Below, one piece after another: positions 23,536 to 35,102 of a DNA stretch of 62,000 bases (the first letter of the stretch is position 1; each line of letters begins with the position of its first letter). Location: NCBI GenBank assembly GCA_030141605.1, contig JAQGDQ010000009.1, positions 1 through 62,000 of the forward strand, in the 5' to 3' direction. A model generated the notes under the pieces. That model worked only from the letters and a program-made list of their open reading frames with translations. It was not told where the DNA came from and ran no database searches. This DNA comes from Tubiluchus corallicola. Its lineage: Eukaryota; Priapulida; Priapulimorpha; Priapulimorphida; Tubiluchidae. A program made the translations under genes and the position numbers.

Positions 23536-26122
23536 ACGTGTTGTAATGAGATGGCCGCAGTGCCTTGCAATGTAGCCGAGCTGACCAACACTCATTTAAC
23601 AACAAATAAAGAGGGCAGCAGCCGCAACAGCGTACCAAAGTTTGACGAAACAGTGCCAAAATTTGCTGATTAATCAAAATATCGGATTTGCTAATAGAAA
23701 ACAGCTGCATTTTTCGCTCCATAAATTCTCCGCTGCCCGCAACAATTTGTCCAGAGCTGTCTCTAGATTTTGTTAAAGCATCAGATGTCTTCCATAGAAC
23801 TGCAGCATTAGTTAGAACTAGTCTAATGTGTGGTTAAATGCTCCTTGCAAACTGACTGCTTAGTAATAAGATTCAAACCAGTGATTAATATTAAAGTTAT
23901 TAAGTTTTAATGTTTAATAGTAGTGTAAATACTTAATTATTAGTTCTTAACAATTTAATATTTTCATAAGTCTTCTAGTCATAATCATTTGTAAATACAG
24001 AACAAGTCATCAGCATGAACCCTCCGCTGAAGTGAATCTAATAATTGTTATATTGATAAATAATAATTACTCTTCAATTTTTATACACAGTTACTGCTGA
24101 ATATGATCATTATCAAAGATACTGAAAATTTTAGTAAATCGTGTAATGATTTAAAATACCTAGCTCTAATTTGAATGAGTGAATAGCTAATATAAAAAGT
24201 TAATTGTCTTATTTTAAAGATTTTCTATGGTTCCATTCCATTTTAAACCTTTCATACTAGAATAGTAACACATTCCATGTGTTTTTCCTCTTTCAATTGC
24301 AAAACATTCCAATTTTTTTAATCTAAATACAATTATTTTTATATCTTTGCAAGCAGCATAGCAGTATCCTGAACTGCTGCTACACAGATTACCAAGCAAA
24401 AACACCAAATTACTGTTGTCAAAGCTTTAAAGACTCAAAATTAGTGTCATTTTATTTTTCATCACTAAATCAATTAATCAAACATAAAGACCTGTTAGCT
24501 TTTAAAAACTAATCTCTTTTTTTCCAGAGTAGAACTACACCTATAATTATTTATATGATAACACATAACCAGTATTTTCATTAAATTTGCCATAATACCA
24601 TACATGGTTACTATGGCAACGATTATTTCTATCAACAAACTTGGATTAAGTGAATATAAGACAGCTATTGGAATATTATGCAGCTTGCTATGCAACCAGA
24701 GCCACTGTTTTTAATGTGAGGTAGTGCAAAATTTGTTATCTGTTTCTACACCTCATACTTCCACATTTGTTGGCTATGCTGTTGTTTTTACGCAACTGTG
24801 AAGCAAGAAGCTCAAGGTTTATTTCATACCCAAATGTGTAAGCAAACTTATGTTTTTAACTCAATGCCATCTTTACTTCCATTTCTGTGTTTATTGTGAC
24901 ACTGAGTCCAAATTATATTACCTCTCAGGTTTGCAAGAGAAATGCATGCACACTAGTGTGACTAAGAGATGTTAATTTCTTCCAATTGTACTGTTCATGT
25001 TACATTAATATATTATACAAAATTGCTGTAAATACATACAAATGGTTCAATATAATAAAAGTTTATTTTGGGTTCACATTAACATACTAGCACGCAGTTT
25101 TATTATATTTATCTCATTAAAGCTCTTAATCAAATTTATTACTTACAAAAAGATCAATTTCTCTGTATGATAAAATTAAGAGATGTTGTTAATCTCAACA
25201 GAAAATATCCGAAGTTCAATATTAAGCTTAATTGTAGCATAAAAACACCAAAGTTTAATATGTATATCCAGAACGATTAGCCTACATACACGCAGTACTT
25301 AATATTTGTCATACCCTTTTATAGCACCCTAAATTTTTTATAATAGTACATTGCATTTGTGCTATTACTAGTGAAAGAGCACAATTCAGGGTCAATGTAA
25401 AATAATTATTAATTAATATCAACGTTAATATAGAATACTGTCATCCAATAAATAAAAGAAACAAATCGATTATTACAGCAGCAAAAACGATACAACTTTT
25501 GGCTCTCATACCATTATGTACAGTTACCATTAAAATATCTTTGCATTACTAATAAATAATAGTTAACATTTGAACAAAATATCTGCATGAGAGCAGTATG
25601 ACATTTTAATGCCTGAAATTTCTTTACGTCTTTTGCGTACATTAAACTGTTTCCAAAACAGGTTTTCATGTTTACTTTGCCATAAAGAATTTCGAGTTTA
25701 TTAAAGAGAACAAAAACTAATCTGTTCTGTTAAGACATTGACTTTGGTGAAAATGAAGTTCAGTTGAAAACTTGAATTAAACTTTACAAGGTGCCAAATA
25801 TTATTAAATAGCATACGTAAACCAGACAATAACTATTGTAACTTTTTTGAGAAAAAAGAACATTTCAATGATACATAACTGCTACCAAGTAGTTAGAATG
25901 GAAAATTGTTAGTGGAATGGAAAACATCAAAAATAAAACTTTAATAAAAATAAGAAAACTCATTTTGAACTTACCATTTTTTTAAAGACCGTAGGAGTGA
26001 GTTTTTAAATTATTCACCACAGATTATCAAACTGTCTCCAGATAAAAAACTTGGAACATAAGATAACTAAGTAAGAAATACATCTCTGCTTCATTAAATA
26101 TTTACTTCCTGATCAGTTTCCA
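23536..26122. other. Convergent intergenic or 3'UTR sequence
   Basis: AT-rich DNA between the stop of the channel gene (+) and the stop of GET3 (-). It must contain both 3'UTRs. AATAAA words on the + strand at about 23605 and 25054 could end the channel transcript, and one on the - strand at 25697-25702 could serve GET3. No further coding exon is supported. Confidence 0.5.
25054..25059 (+). terminator. Candidate poly(A) signal for the channel gene
   Basis: AATAAA followed by a T-rich stretch, about 1.5 kb after the channel stop codon. A nearer AATAAA at about 23605 is an alternative. Transcript ends cannot be decided from sequence alone. Confidence 0.3.
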
Positions 26123-29100
26123 TCACCGATTAGGGTCATATGGCTTTAGTAACAATTCAGAGAAGTTCTGAACCTTTTGACAACCTCTAACCTCATGGTC
26201 CAATAATGGCAATTTTGTAATGTGAAAGTCTTCATAAAGGTCCATAATCTGAAAGAATGTTAGAACAGCAACAGTAAAATGATGCACATGTGTCAATATT
26301 TGCAAAAAGAGAATATACACAAAAAGTGGGTTGCAAAATATTTTATGACTACTACTCATTGGCCACACAATGCTACAAATGCTCTATTTTTTGAACTTTA
26401 CACGATATTATTTAAATTTGTTTCAAATGAGGTACTGTTAATTGCGTCACCTAATGTGCGAGCGTGGGAGTTTCAATTTTCAAGTTTCATATAGCATTGC
26501 TGTTAGCGCAAGCTCTCTATGCAATAAGACAACATGTAAGTGATGTAAATTTCAAGCTTTATTTATGAAGACTGTTTTCTTGTCCTTCAAACAGTTAGGT
26601 GTTTACAATGCACAGATGTTATTTGATCTTTTCGGCATTAATTACATTTAATGATAGATTTGTTTTCACCTCAGTGCCATTAAAGGCATTGCGTCAATTT
26701 TCACATTTTTTTAACAAAAGGTATGATACAAAATAGCCTCATACACAATATTTCTACACAATCTATTTACAGGATTTGCACTTTGCTGCTGTTGCTACAT
26801 TTGACGATTCGACCAAAAACCAAATTACGACTACATAAGCCAAATACTTCCTAGCACCAAATTTAAAGCACAAGAAACCACTCTTCTTAAAATAAGCTTT
26901 ACAAAATTTGTCTTGAAATTTTATATCACTTACATACTGTCTTATTTGTGCACCAAGCTTGTGGTAGCAGTAACTCTGTATAAAACTTGAAAATTTAAAC
27001 TTAAATAACGTTTTAAGAATTTTCTTTTCCATTTGCGTTAAGTCTTTCAAACAGGTAAGCATAATCCAAAATAATATAACTTTGTATGAAAGATTTTTTG
27101 GGATAAACTTTGAAATTTCCTTTTCTTCCCCTTTAAGTTCTTTTTACTATGTTGAATGCACAAATTCTGCCAGTAAATACCATTTATATAACGTGTATTT
27201 TTTACCTGTTCCATGTACTTTGACTGTATTTTATAACGAGCTGCACACATTTTACACGGCTCTTCTCCCGTCTTCAGAAACACTAGCTGATTTACAACTA
27301 TATTGTGCGTGTCTATCTCCGACCGCGTCAACTCTTGCACTAGCCTCTCCGTCTCGTACAACGACAAAAACTCTGCTATACATACGCACACAAATGTAGT
27401 TAAGTCCTAAACAGAGAAAAATTTTATCCAAATTAAACATAGCATTGTAGCGGCTGACGACAAAACAAATCAGGCGTCGACTGCTTGCAATCACAACAAT
27501 GCTAACGACCGAGTGAAGTTAACTCTACAGTGTATGTAGCACAGTGGTCCAAGTAGTAGAACTCTGACTGTAGTATAGAGAGCAATATAGAGCAAAGAAT
27601 TTTTCATTAACCAGGAAATTACGGTATAATAAAATTGATAACTATATTACTAACGTTTTTGATAGGTTTGGCACTATTATCATTAATGAAAATACCAATA
27701 AAACAAACACCATAGACGGAATAATGGATGTAATAATAAAAAAATTAAGTTTTCATTTGCTAATAAATAGATATTCTACACCCTGGTTGCTTGCTCATGT
27801 AAGCATTAGCAATATGCAACACTTTGAAATGCAAAATCATTGGATAACCCTAACAAAATACATAAAAGTGCCTTTCCTATGACCAATATTGCTAGTATAG
27901 AAACTAATAAATAACAAATTAACTGATGCAGTCAGATGGGAGAGTAAACTGGCTGAAAAATGGCTCTTTTTATAAAGAAATTCAGTGGTTCTCTGATTAA
28001 TAATCAAAAATTATTAACTTGTTTTATTAACATATTATTAATGGTGCCTAATTTTGCAAGCTTACACAAAACTTATTTCATATCCGACTCAAATGATTAC
28101 TTTGTAGCCTATTATTTATTCCACAATTATGACTCGGCTCCTAGGATGCTCATTGCACTAATTAATGCCTAAAGTCTACCCATGACCGATTCAGTCCAAA
28201 GTGATGATCCCATTGCATACAAATAAAATGTTGAAATACTTACTGGATTTCTGAACTGTTCGTTGACTTGTCGTATGACAGGTAATGTTTCTTCTAATTT
28301 GCTTGACATCTGATCAGCATTGACATTACCCATTCCCAACATATTTCCTATCTAAAATGAATCACTTTTTATACATCATATTATATATAAAATAAAGAAC
28401 GGGTAAACAAATAATAGCACAAGTTATTTGAAACAAAATGTCTTCACACATACTAGCCAGTAGCAAAAATATTCTGATTCTTTTTAAAATGAACCCGAAC
28501 TTCGCACCTGAGATATAAAAGGTGTGAAATGTGACTTTAGTTTCAGCAGTTTTCCCAAACCCTTTTCAACAACAGCAGGAAAGGAGAGGAGACGCAGCGT
28601 GTGTCCAGTAGGTGCCGTATCAAACACGACTACATCAAAGTTCATACTCTGTACAAGCCTAAAATAAAAACAGACAGTGAGCATCGGATGTACAACGACA
28701 CGTTCATCACTTCCCTAAACAAGTTCTGTTTTCCAATAGACGCTATACCACCATTTGTAATTTTACAAATAAATTCCTGATATAATAGAGAATTCATACT
28801 ACAATTGCAGAAGGCTTTTTCATGATTGTGGGAGTGTAACAGATGTCATCCTACAGCCAAGATGATCGCAAACTAGAATCGTCTGTATAGTAGACAGCGT
28901 TCTACAATCACAGGCTGATTTTGGATTTTTTGTATTACAGTTTCTGCACAATTTCGAACTAGGTAGCACCATCATGTGGACTTTAGTTTATGATTGTGTG
29001 TTTTGTTATCATGATGTCTGAAGAATTTAAATCATTTAAATTTCATCCGTAGAGTCAGGGATTGTAGTGAAATGTACTAGGCATGATTCTGACTGTGACT

Positions 29101-32100
29101 GTAGTAACGCATTTCGAATCAGAAGTTTTCTTTGTTTGACTGTCGTGGAAACACTCTAATAGCAGTCAAAGCATGTATATCACATTTATTAAGCTTAATT
29201 CATCAAACTCACCACAATTAAAAACACATCAGACATGTACATTTATGCCACCATTTCCAAACTCAATTATCCAATTGTCAAACTTCGTGTCAAAAAACAC
29301 AAATACACATGTAGGGAGCAGCGAAGTAATTGAAAATAAGGTTGACGTTTAGGTTTAGCAACAACAGGATAAAATTTTATATTTGTCTTAAGATCCTATC
29401 AACGACTGAGTTCTCTTGTCACTGCAGCATTATTTCAGTAATATTTCTCAACATTCAAACAAAAAACTTTACATCGTTTCGGTGCCGTTACATTTTAAAA
29501 AATGGCACGCTCCACCTGTAGATGATTGCACTCTTATCTACTGCCAAATCTAGAGTTGCATTTACTAAATCTTTTTGCAGTACGTCTATATACGGTAGAA
29601 GCCGACCAGCCTTGGCTTTTTTCAAGAGCTTGGCATAATGCTATAGGAAGAACAGGTTCATGAAGTAGTCTTAGTGCATGCTCAATCAATACAATTTGTA
29701 GTACAAAAACTTTTCATGATCATGTCATATGCCCATTACCTCTATTGAAAACATTGGGCAGGCAGAACTCTAAAAGAAATCTGCCCTCAAGACTGGAAAA
29801 CACAGCAGTAATTCAGCAAAAAAAAAAACTAGACACTACTATGTCAGCACAGCTTCTGAATTTTTTTATATATAATTAGCAAATGATCAATATGCAAGAT
29901 CTTAGAACATTGCTTTATTAAATAGTAGATAAAAAGATGTAGGCTCATACTTCATGACTTCAGCATAACTCATAGCCTCATCAATCCCTGGAAATGCTCC
30001 CATTAACTCTGAGACGACGGCTTTTCCTATTCCCATTGCACTATCTATGGAAAAAAAATCATTTTTAAATAAATATCATCCATACTGTTTATTTGTCAAA
30101 GGCGAAATTAAAAACTGTTAACAATTAATCAAACATAGTTAAAAACTCTTTCTAAATAAATATTTCTAACAGAACATGTTTAAAAGAATTTTGAATGATT
30201 TGCAAATTATTATAAATCAGCATGATAACAAATAATCATCAAAGATCCATTTATAAAAATGCATACTAATGCACTGCTAAAATAATACGAATAAACGCAT
30301 GGTGCTAGGTTGAGAAATCGGTGGATAGTTTGCTGTAATATGCAGGTACCCGCTACCAACCGTAAATAGTTCTTGACAAAATTGTTGGACAACTAAAAGT
30401 CTGAGCGTAGACAACTTATTACACAACTATTTTATTTGCGTATCTACGTGGCACATTTAGACTAAAAACAGTTGTCCACATTTTTTGCTACAGAAAAATT
30501 GCACAAGTAAAAATTGCATGTGCATGTGTGTAGCACATTACAATTGTTTTCAAAATGCTATCACCTAGTTACAGATACAATTTAAACTTTGTTTGTCGTA
30601 AAACAAGGTTTCCAACTTTAAAATGACTTTACCTCAAAATTTCAGTTAACATTTGAAATAAAAAGCTTCAAAATAAACAATCCATGAAAAAATAGCTAGA
30701 AAAAATTGAAGATATCTATTGTACCCCATGTTCATTGAGTTAACACTGTCAAAACCTTGATAATTTCTTCATACCAAAGACAAAACAAAACACATTACTT
30801 CAAGTGATAAAACCAATTTTTTGATACTACATGACCAACCTTTAACAATCTGAATAATTAAGAGAAACAATCAAACACTTACCATCCTCAAAATATTCTT
30901 CTGGTAATTCACTCATTCCTAAATTAGGATCGATTTCCTAGAAATGCAGAAAAATGCGCAACACAGTGAAATTCCCAATATGGATGGAGAACAGAAGAGA
31001 ATAAAGGGACATTTAGATGATCAGTTTTTTTCATCAAACTTGTTTGTCAGTTTTAGTTTGACAAACTAAACATCGCATAAACAGTGAAACTGACAAACTA
31101 TATTAAACCATCTTGCATTCATCAAAAAAAAAACTGACAAATTCAGGCTCAACGGCCAATATTGTCGCGTGCTTGTTACATGGTACTGATTGCTAATTTT
31201 CATGTGGGGGCCGGGGAATTTTGTTGTTATTATTCCAGCAAGTGGCATAAATATATGATGATCAGCATTGTTGGACGTTGGCTGATACTGGAACCTGGAG
31301 TACAGAAACAGTGGTAATACGAAGGTGCTTACAAAAACAAAATTCCAATTTTGCTATCTACTTTCTACTAAATCAACTAAACAGCTTGCAACAGTACTGT
31401 ATGTGCGTTATACAGGCGCTGGTTAGTTAAATTGAACTTCTGGCAATAAATAGTCAAACATTGCAGGTGTGACATACTCATGTCACGTGACACCCTCAGC
31501 ATTTAAATCTTTGAGAATCACGCTGTAAGTGCTTCTTTCAACTCTTTGCTGTAGCTATTTTTTCATCCAAGCTTTCGAACTGTTTCTTTTCCAATTTTTG
31601 CTTTTTTGTCATTCAGGCTAGCCCAACAGACAACAAAGCACGTCTACACATTGTACGATAATTTGACTGATACCCTTTGCTGAATAGTTATTACCAGAGT
31701 TTGACGGAGTAAAGATTGATTCATTTTTCATGCATTCATTTTTAGACCGACTGTTTCTGTCCATCAGTTTTGGTTTGACAATTTAAGAACTGATCGTGTA
31801 AATGGACCTTAAAACTAATCAACACTTCTTTAATAGAATGCAATGATTTTTCAGCATGCCACTTAACTGATTTAGTACAAAGAACTTATTGACTACAGAT
31901 GTCAATCACATCATTTAAGGCAAAAGCAACTACACAGATATAATGGACACTAGCTCCACCCTAAGCAAGTAGTAACACTACAGCATCACTGTAGACACCT
32001 CACACTTACAGGCAAACCAGAAAAAATGTTAGTTACTTACAATGAGTTTAGTGATGCTCTGAACCTCAATGACCAAAAATCTAATGTCTTTTCAATCCAT

Positions 32101-33868
32101 CAAGAATTCATAATAATTTTGTCTGCCAAACTCAGATCAAATACACAAATACTAAGGAGGTACGCACCCACAACCTCAAATTGAATCTTAACAAGCTTTA
32201 TTTGTCCAATTAAACTTTGGTAAGAAATTATTGTCCTTGTTGCAAATATCCTAGCAAAACACTGGTTACTTTTTTTTACACTTAGGCACACAGCGTAAAG
32301 CAGTAAAAGAAACAGCTTTCTCAAAGAGATGTTTGTACGTACAGTAAGCCCTTGCTCAATGAGTCCTCATTTAGCTACATCACGTTTTAACGACGCTGAA
32401 CATTCGACACCTTTTTCTCACTTAACAACGCACGTTTCATTTTAATGACAATTTTTTTACTTTGCTCGCTGCTCCTTTTTATTTTATCAGCAACTTTTTT
32501 TACCTAATTTGAAGAACTAAAACAGTACATACTGTATCACACTGTCTGAAAAACGCAATAATAACCTAAACAGTGCAATCATTGTTATGTTTTTGCTTCC
32601 CGACTGACTACATATTAAATTCTAGCCATTTGTATCAAGTGAGATCTATTAGCCAACTTATACGCCTCCAAGCAACCTTTCTCTAAAACAACCAGATTAA
32701 TACAGTACATTAGTACAAAAATTGTCTCAAGAGTACTCCATGCAGAACTTCGCCTTCACTAGGTAGCGTTTAACTCGCTAGCAAGTCTAGCTAGATATTG
32801 GTAAGAAAAATGGGTGGTTTCAAGCAAACAGAACAAAATTAATCGGTAGAAATATAAATAAAACTGAAAAAACGTTTAATATATATGATGTAAGCAACAT
32901 TGATTTTAGGTTCTAGAATTTATCTCAATTCTTTTACATTACTTCCTAAGGAAGTCTTAGTTTCGTTTAACGATGTCTTGCTTAACGGCGTGTTTTGCTG
33001 AAACGCATTTGCTTCATTAAGCGAGGACTTTCTGTATATAGCAACGAAGTACATACCATTGCATACAGATTATGAAATCCTTTCACTTTTGTTGGCACTT
33101 TAGAAAATTTTTGATCAAATGCATCTGAAATGTTGTGTGCTGGATCTGTGGAAATAACCAAAACTGTTTCTCGCACTTTAGCTAGTTGAATTGCCAAACT
33201 ACAACTGCAATTTAAATGTAATAATAATATTAATAATAATCACAACAACTTATGGCTTTTTGTGTTAACATCATGAGACATATGTTGTTGAACCAAGAAG
33301 TTGTGAGACATTTATGAGTAGGAGTTATGCAAAGATGCATTCTAACATCCCTCATCGGCATGATATCCACAGTTAGTTTGCCAATTATCAGAATTCATAT
33401 ATATATATATATATAAGAGATATCGCCAAAGATGGTGGCATAAGACTTTGATGGGTACCAATTAAGATGTACCTACGTTAGGTATTGTAAAGAAGGTACC
33501 AACATCAGCAATCAAAATACTATTTCAGTAACATGTTGTACCACATGAGAAGTTACGAGCGGGAAAGTCAGGCTCAACAGATAGCTAAAGATCTAATCAT
33601 CAAAACCCTTGTTTCTTTGGAAAGGCATGTTGAAAAGTAAGTTATATAGATTACCGGCTGGTAAGCCACGTGAATGTTGATCTTAATCACAAATAACAGC
33701 ATTTAATGCAATTTGTTCAAAATTGCTAGAAATTTACCTGCACGTAGTTTTGCCTACACCACCTTTCCCGCCGACGAAAATCCATTTCAATGTTCTTTGC
33801 TCAGTTATGTTACTAAGGGACTGTTCTAAAGGTTCAAAAGAATCATTTTCGTCAACGGTAGCCGCCAT
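26123..33868 (-). CDS. GET3: GET3/ASNA1 (TRC40), tail-anchored protein targeting ATPase
   Basis: Eight exons on the minus strand: 33738-33868, 33057-33204, 30883-30937, 29951-30044, 28508-28658, 28244-28351, 27206-27406 and 26123-26248 (stop TGA at 26123-26125). They join in phase to 337 residues, close to the 348 of human GET3. The P-loop [10 protein letters not shown] is at 33-42 with the extra Lys of the deviant Walker A motif. Switch I is DPAHN (64-68), switch II is DTAPTGHT (156-163), and the zinc-binding CKMC at 280-283 joins the homodimer. These features define the cytosolic ATPase that carries tail-anchored membrane proteins to the ER receptor. The start ATG has G at -3 and +4. Introns carry family B copies and at least two DNA-transposon relics. 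It is head-to-head with HECTD3. No key residue is missing. Confidence 0.97.
26395..26605 (+). repeat. Interspersed repeat family B, copy 2 (partial)
   Basis: Matches the 3' half of family B (TTTCAAGTTTCATA, AATAAGACAACATGTAAGTGA, TTTATGAAGA). It lies in the last GET3 intron, opposite to copy 3 in the same intron. Confidence 0.65.
26865..27140 (-). repeat. Interspersed repeat family B, copy 3 (inverted, internally deleted)
   Basis: The reverse complement matches the start of family B (CAAAGTTATATTA, GTTTGAAAGACTTA, GGAAAAGAAAATTCTTAA) and then jumps to its end (AAGACAGTATGTAAGTGA), with the middle missing. It lies in the last GET3 intron, just downstream of the exon ending at 27206. Confidence 0.7.
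31004..31810. mobile_element. Putative terminal-inverted-repeat element in a GET3 intron
   Basis: The left end AAGGGACATTTAGATGATCA is matched, in reverse complement, by AAGGTCCATTTACACGATCA at the right end; 19 of the first 23 bases agree. The enclosed 0.8 kb has no coding capacity but includes further small inverted words such as TTTGTCAGTTT near 31050 and its complement near 31090. No target duplication is clear, so the superfamily is open. Confidence 0.55.
32342..33034. mobile_element. Non-autonomous pogo/Tigger-like element
   Basis: The 693-bp element has inverted ends CAGTAAGCCCTTGCTCAATG and CAGAAAGTCCTCGCTTAATG (right end read on the other strand; 17 of 22 agree) and a TA dinucleotide on each side (32340-32341 and 33035-33036). 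Further similarity extends inward (CACGTTTTAACGACG against GTTAAACGAAAC). Such ends and TA targets are typical of pogo/Tigger relatives in the Tc1/mariner superfamily. No transposase frame remains. Its right edge is 22 bp from the GET3 exon-2 donor. Confidence 0.72.
33396..33416. repeat. Short AT dinucleotide repeat
   Basis: About ten AT units in the GET3 first intron. Confidence 0.9.
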
Positions 33869-34084
33869 GTCGGGAATACCTGCTGCACACTAATTTTCGA
33901 AAGCGACACAATAATAAAAAAAATTCCAATAGCTACAGAACTTTTTTAAAAACTACAACATCACGTTGAAACGCTTAATATTATTTAAAGGTCGGCAAGC
34001 AAACCGGATACTGATTTTTATTCTAAAATTAAATCGAACTTATGTTGCGATAGGTATCATGTCAGCTTCCTACGGTCTCCCTAA

Positions 34085-34455
34085 TTTGATGCACTTGATG
34101 AACGTGATGATATAATTTTGAGTGTCCATTCACTAAACTGATGGACCTATTCTGATGGACGTTCGTTTACTATATCGATGGGCTTGTTTAACGTAATTTT
34201 GGACACATTGGACGTAAGTTGAACGCCTACTAAACTGATGACTCGATGAGTGATGGACCTACGTAATTTTGGACGCAGCTTCGAGCATCCAGTCACTAAA
34301 ATGAAAACTATCTTGATTGACGTGATTTACTTCCATTTTATATGTGTATTTGAACGCAGAGGACGTCCATGTAGTATGTGTATTTGAATGCGGTGGACTC
34401 ACAAAATAATTTGACGTAAAATTAATGGACCTATGTAATTGTTGACGTAATTGAT
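34085..34455. repeat. Degenerate repeat patch built on GATGGAC and ACGTAATTTTGGACG
   Basis: GATGGACCTA, TTGGACG, ACGTAATTTTGGAC and ACTAAACTGATG recur in varied order. GATGGACCTACGTAATTTTG at about 34252 is echoed by AATGGACCTATGTAATTG at about 34425. TATGTGTATTTGAA occurs twice, at 34340 and 34375. The period is not regular, so this looks like an old, eroded satellite-like array. Confidence 0.6.
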
Positions 34456-34519
34456 TAGTTTTTGCAATGTGATTTTTATTTTAACGACGGCCGTCTCGTA
34501 AGGTATGTCCTGGTATTTG

Positions 34520-34595
34520 CAGCCACTAGACTCCGGCATGCAACTCAAGATTGCGTGGTTGCAAGCCGAAATCCAGACCACTCGGTCACCCAGCG
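34520..34595 (-). pseudogene. tRNA-like relic or SINE head (Leu/Ser-type A box)
   Basis: On the minus strand GCTGGGTGACCGAGTGGTCT carries an intact A box (TGACCGAGTGG, 34578-34588 complement) of the type found in tRNA-Leu and tRNA-Ser. The expected B box is only weakly present (AGTTGCATGCC, about 7 of 11 positions), and no closed acceptor stem can be drawn. A decayed tRNA gene or the head of a tRNA-derived SINE fits best. Confidence 0.5.
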
Positions 34596-35102
34596 CAGTA
34601 CATCACTTCCCCGTTTTTTGCATGCCATTTTATTTATTTCACATTATAGTTAACACGACACAAAAGTTCTTGTTTTACTGTTAAATTATTTTTTAAAGTT
34701 TATGTGAACAATGTAATTAACCTATTACAGATTAACACTTTGCGTCTTCAACCGCGCTTTGGTTGCTAGCTGTACCTGTCCTAAGTTAACTACTGCACTG
34801 ATTGTTTCATAGTTACAATACACTCTACAGCTGCTGAATTAATTTATCAGCCTACAGTCAAGCACGTGGTAACTTGCTAAGTATCACTGACTCAGATTAT
34901 CAGAGGATGCACATTGGCGACACGCATATCGTAACGAAAAATATCTTGGTGCATCAGTATGTTGATATTTTGTTACAGTTTCAGTATGATTAGTGGTTTT
35001 TTACTTCTATCACAAATGGAGAACAGCATCTATGGCAAATGGAGAAAACATTTCTGACAAACCTTTTATAGTTGACTTTCACCATCAAATATTCTACCAG
35101 CA

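Larger units (their letters stand above)
33869..35102. promoter_or_regulatory. Head-to-head intergenic interval of GET3 and HECTD3
   Basis: The two start codons are 1234 bp apart on opposite strands, so both promoters and 5'UTRs must lie here unless there are unseen upstream exons. The interval holds a degenerate repeat patch (34085-34455) and a tRNA-like relic (34520-34595). No TATA box or CpG-rich core stands out. Assigning shared regulation is inference from arrangement only. Confidence 0.5.

Noticed and set aside
26763-27062. 99-codon minus-strand frame as a GET3 exon
   Set aside because: It belongs to family B repeat copy 3; exons 27206-27406 and 26123-26248 join in phase without it and match the family length.
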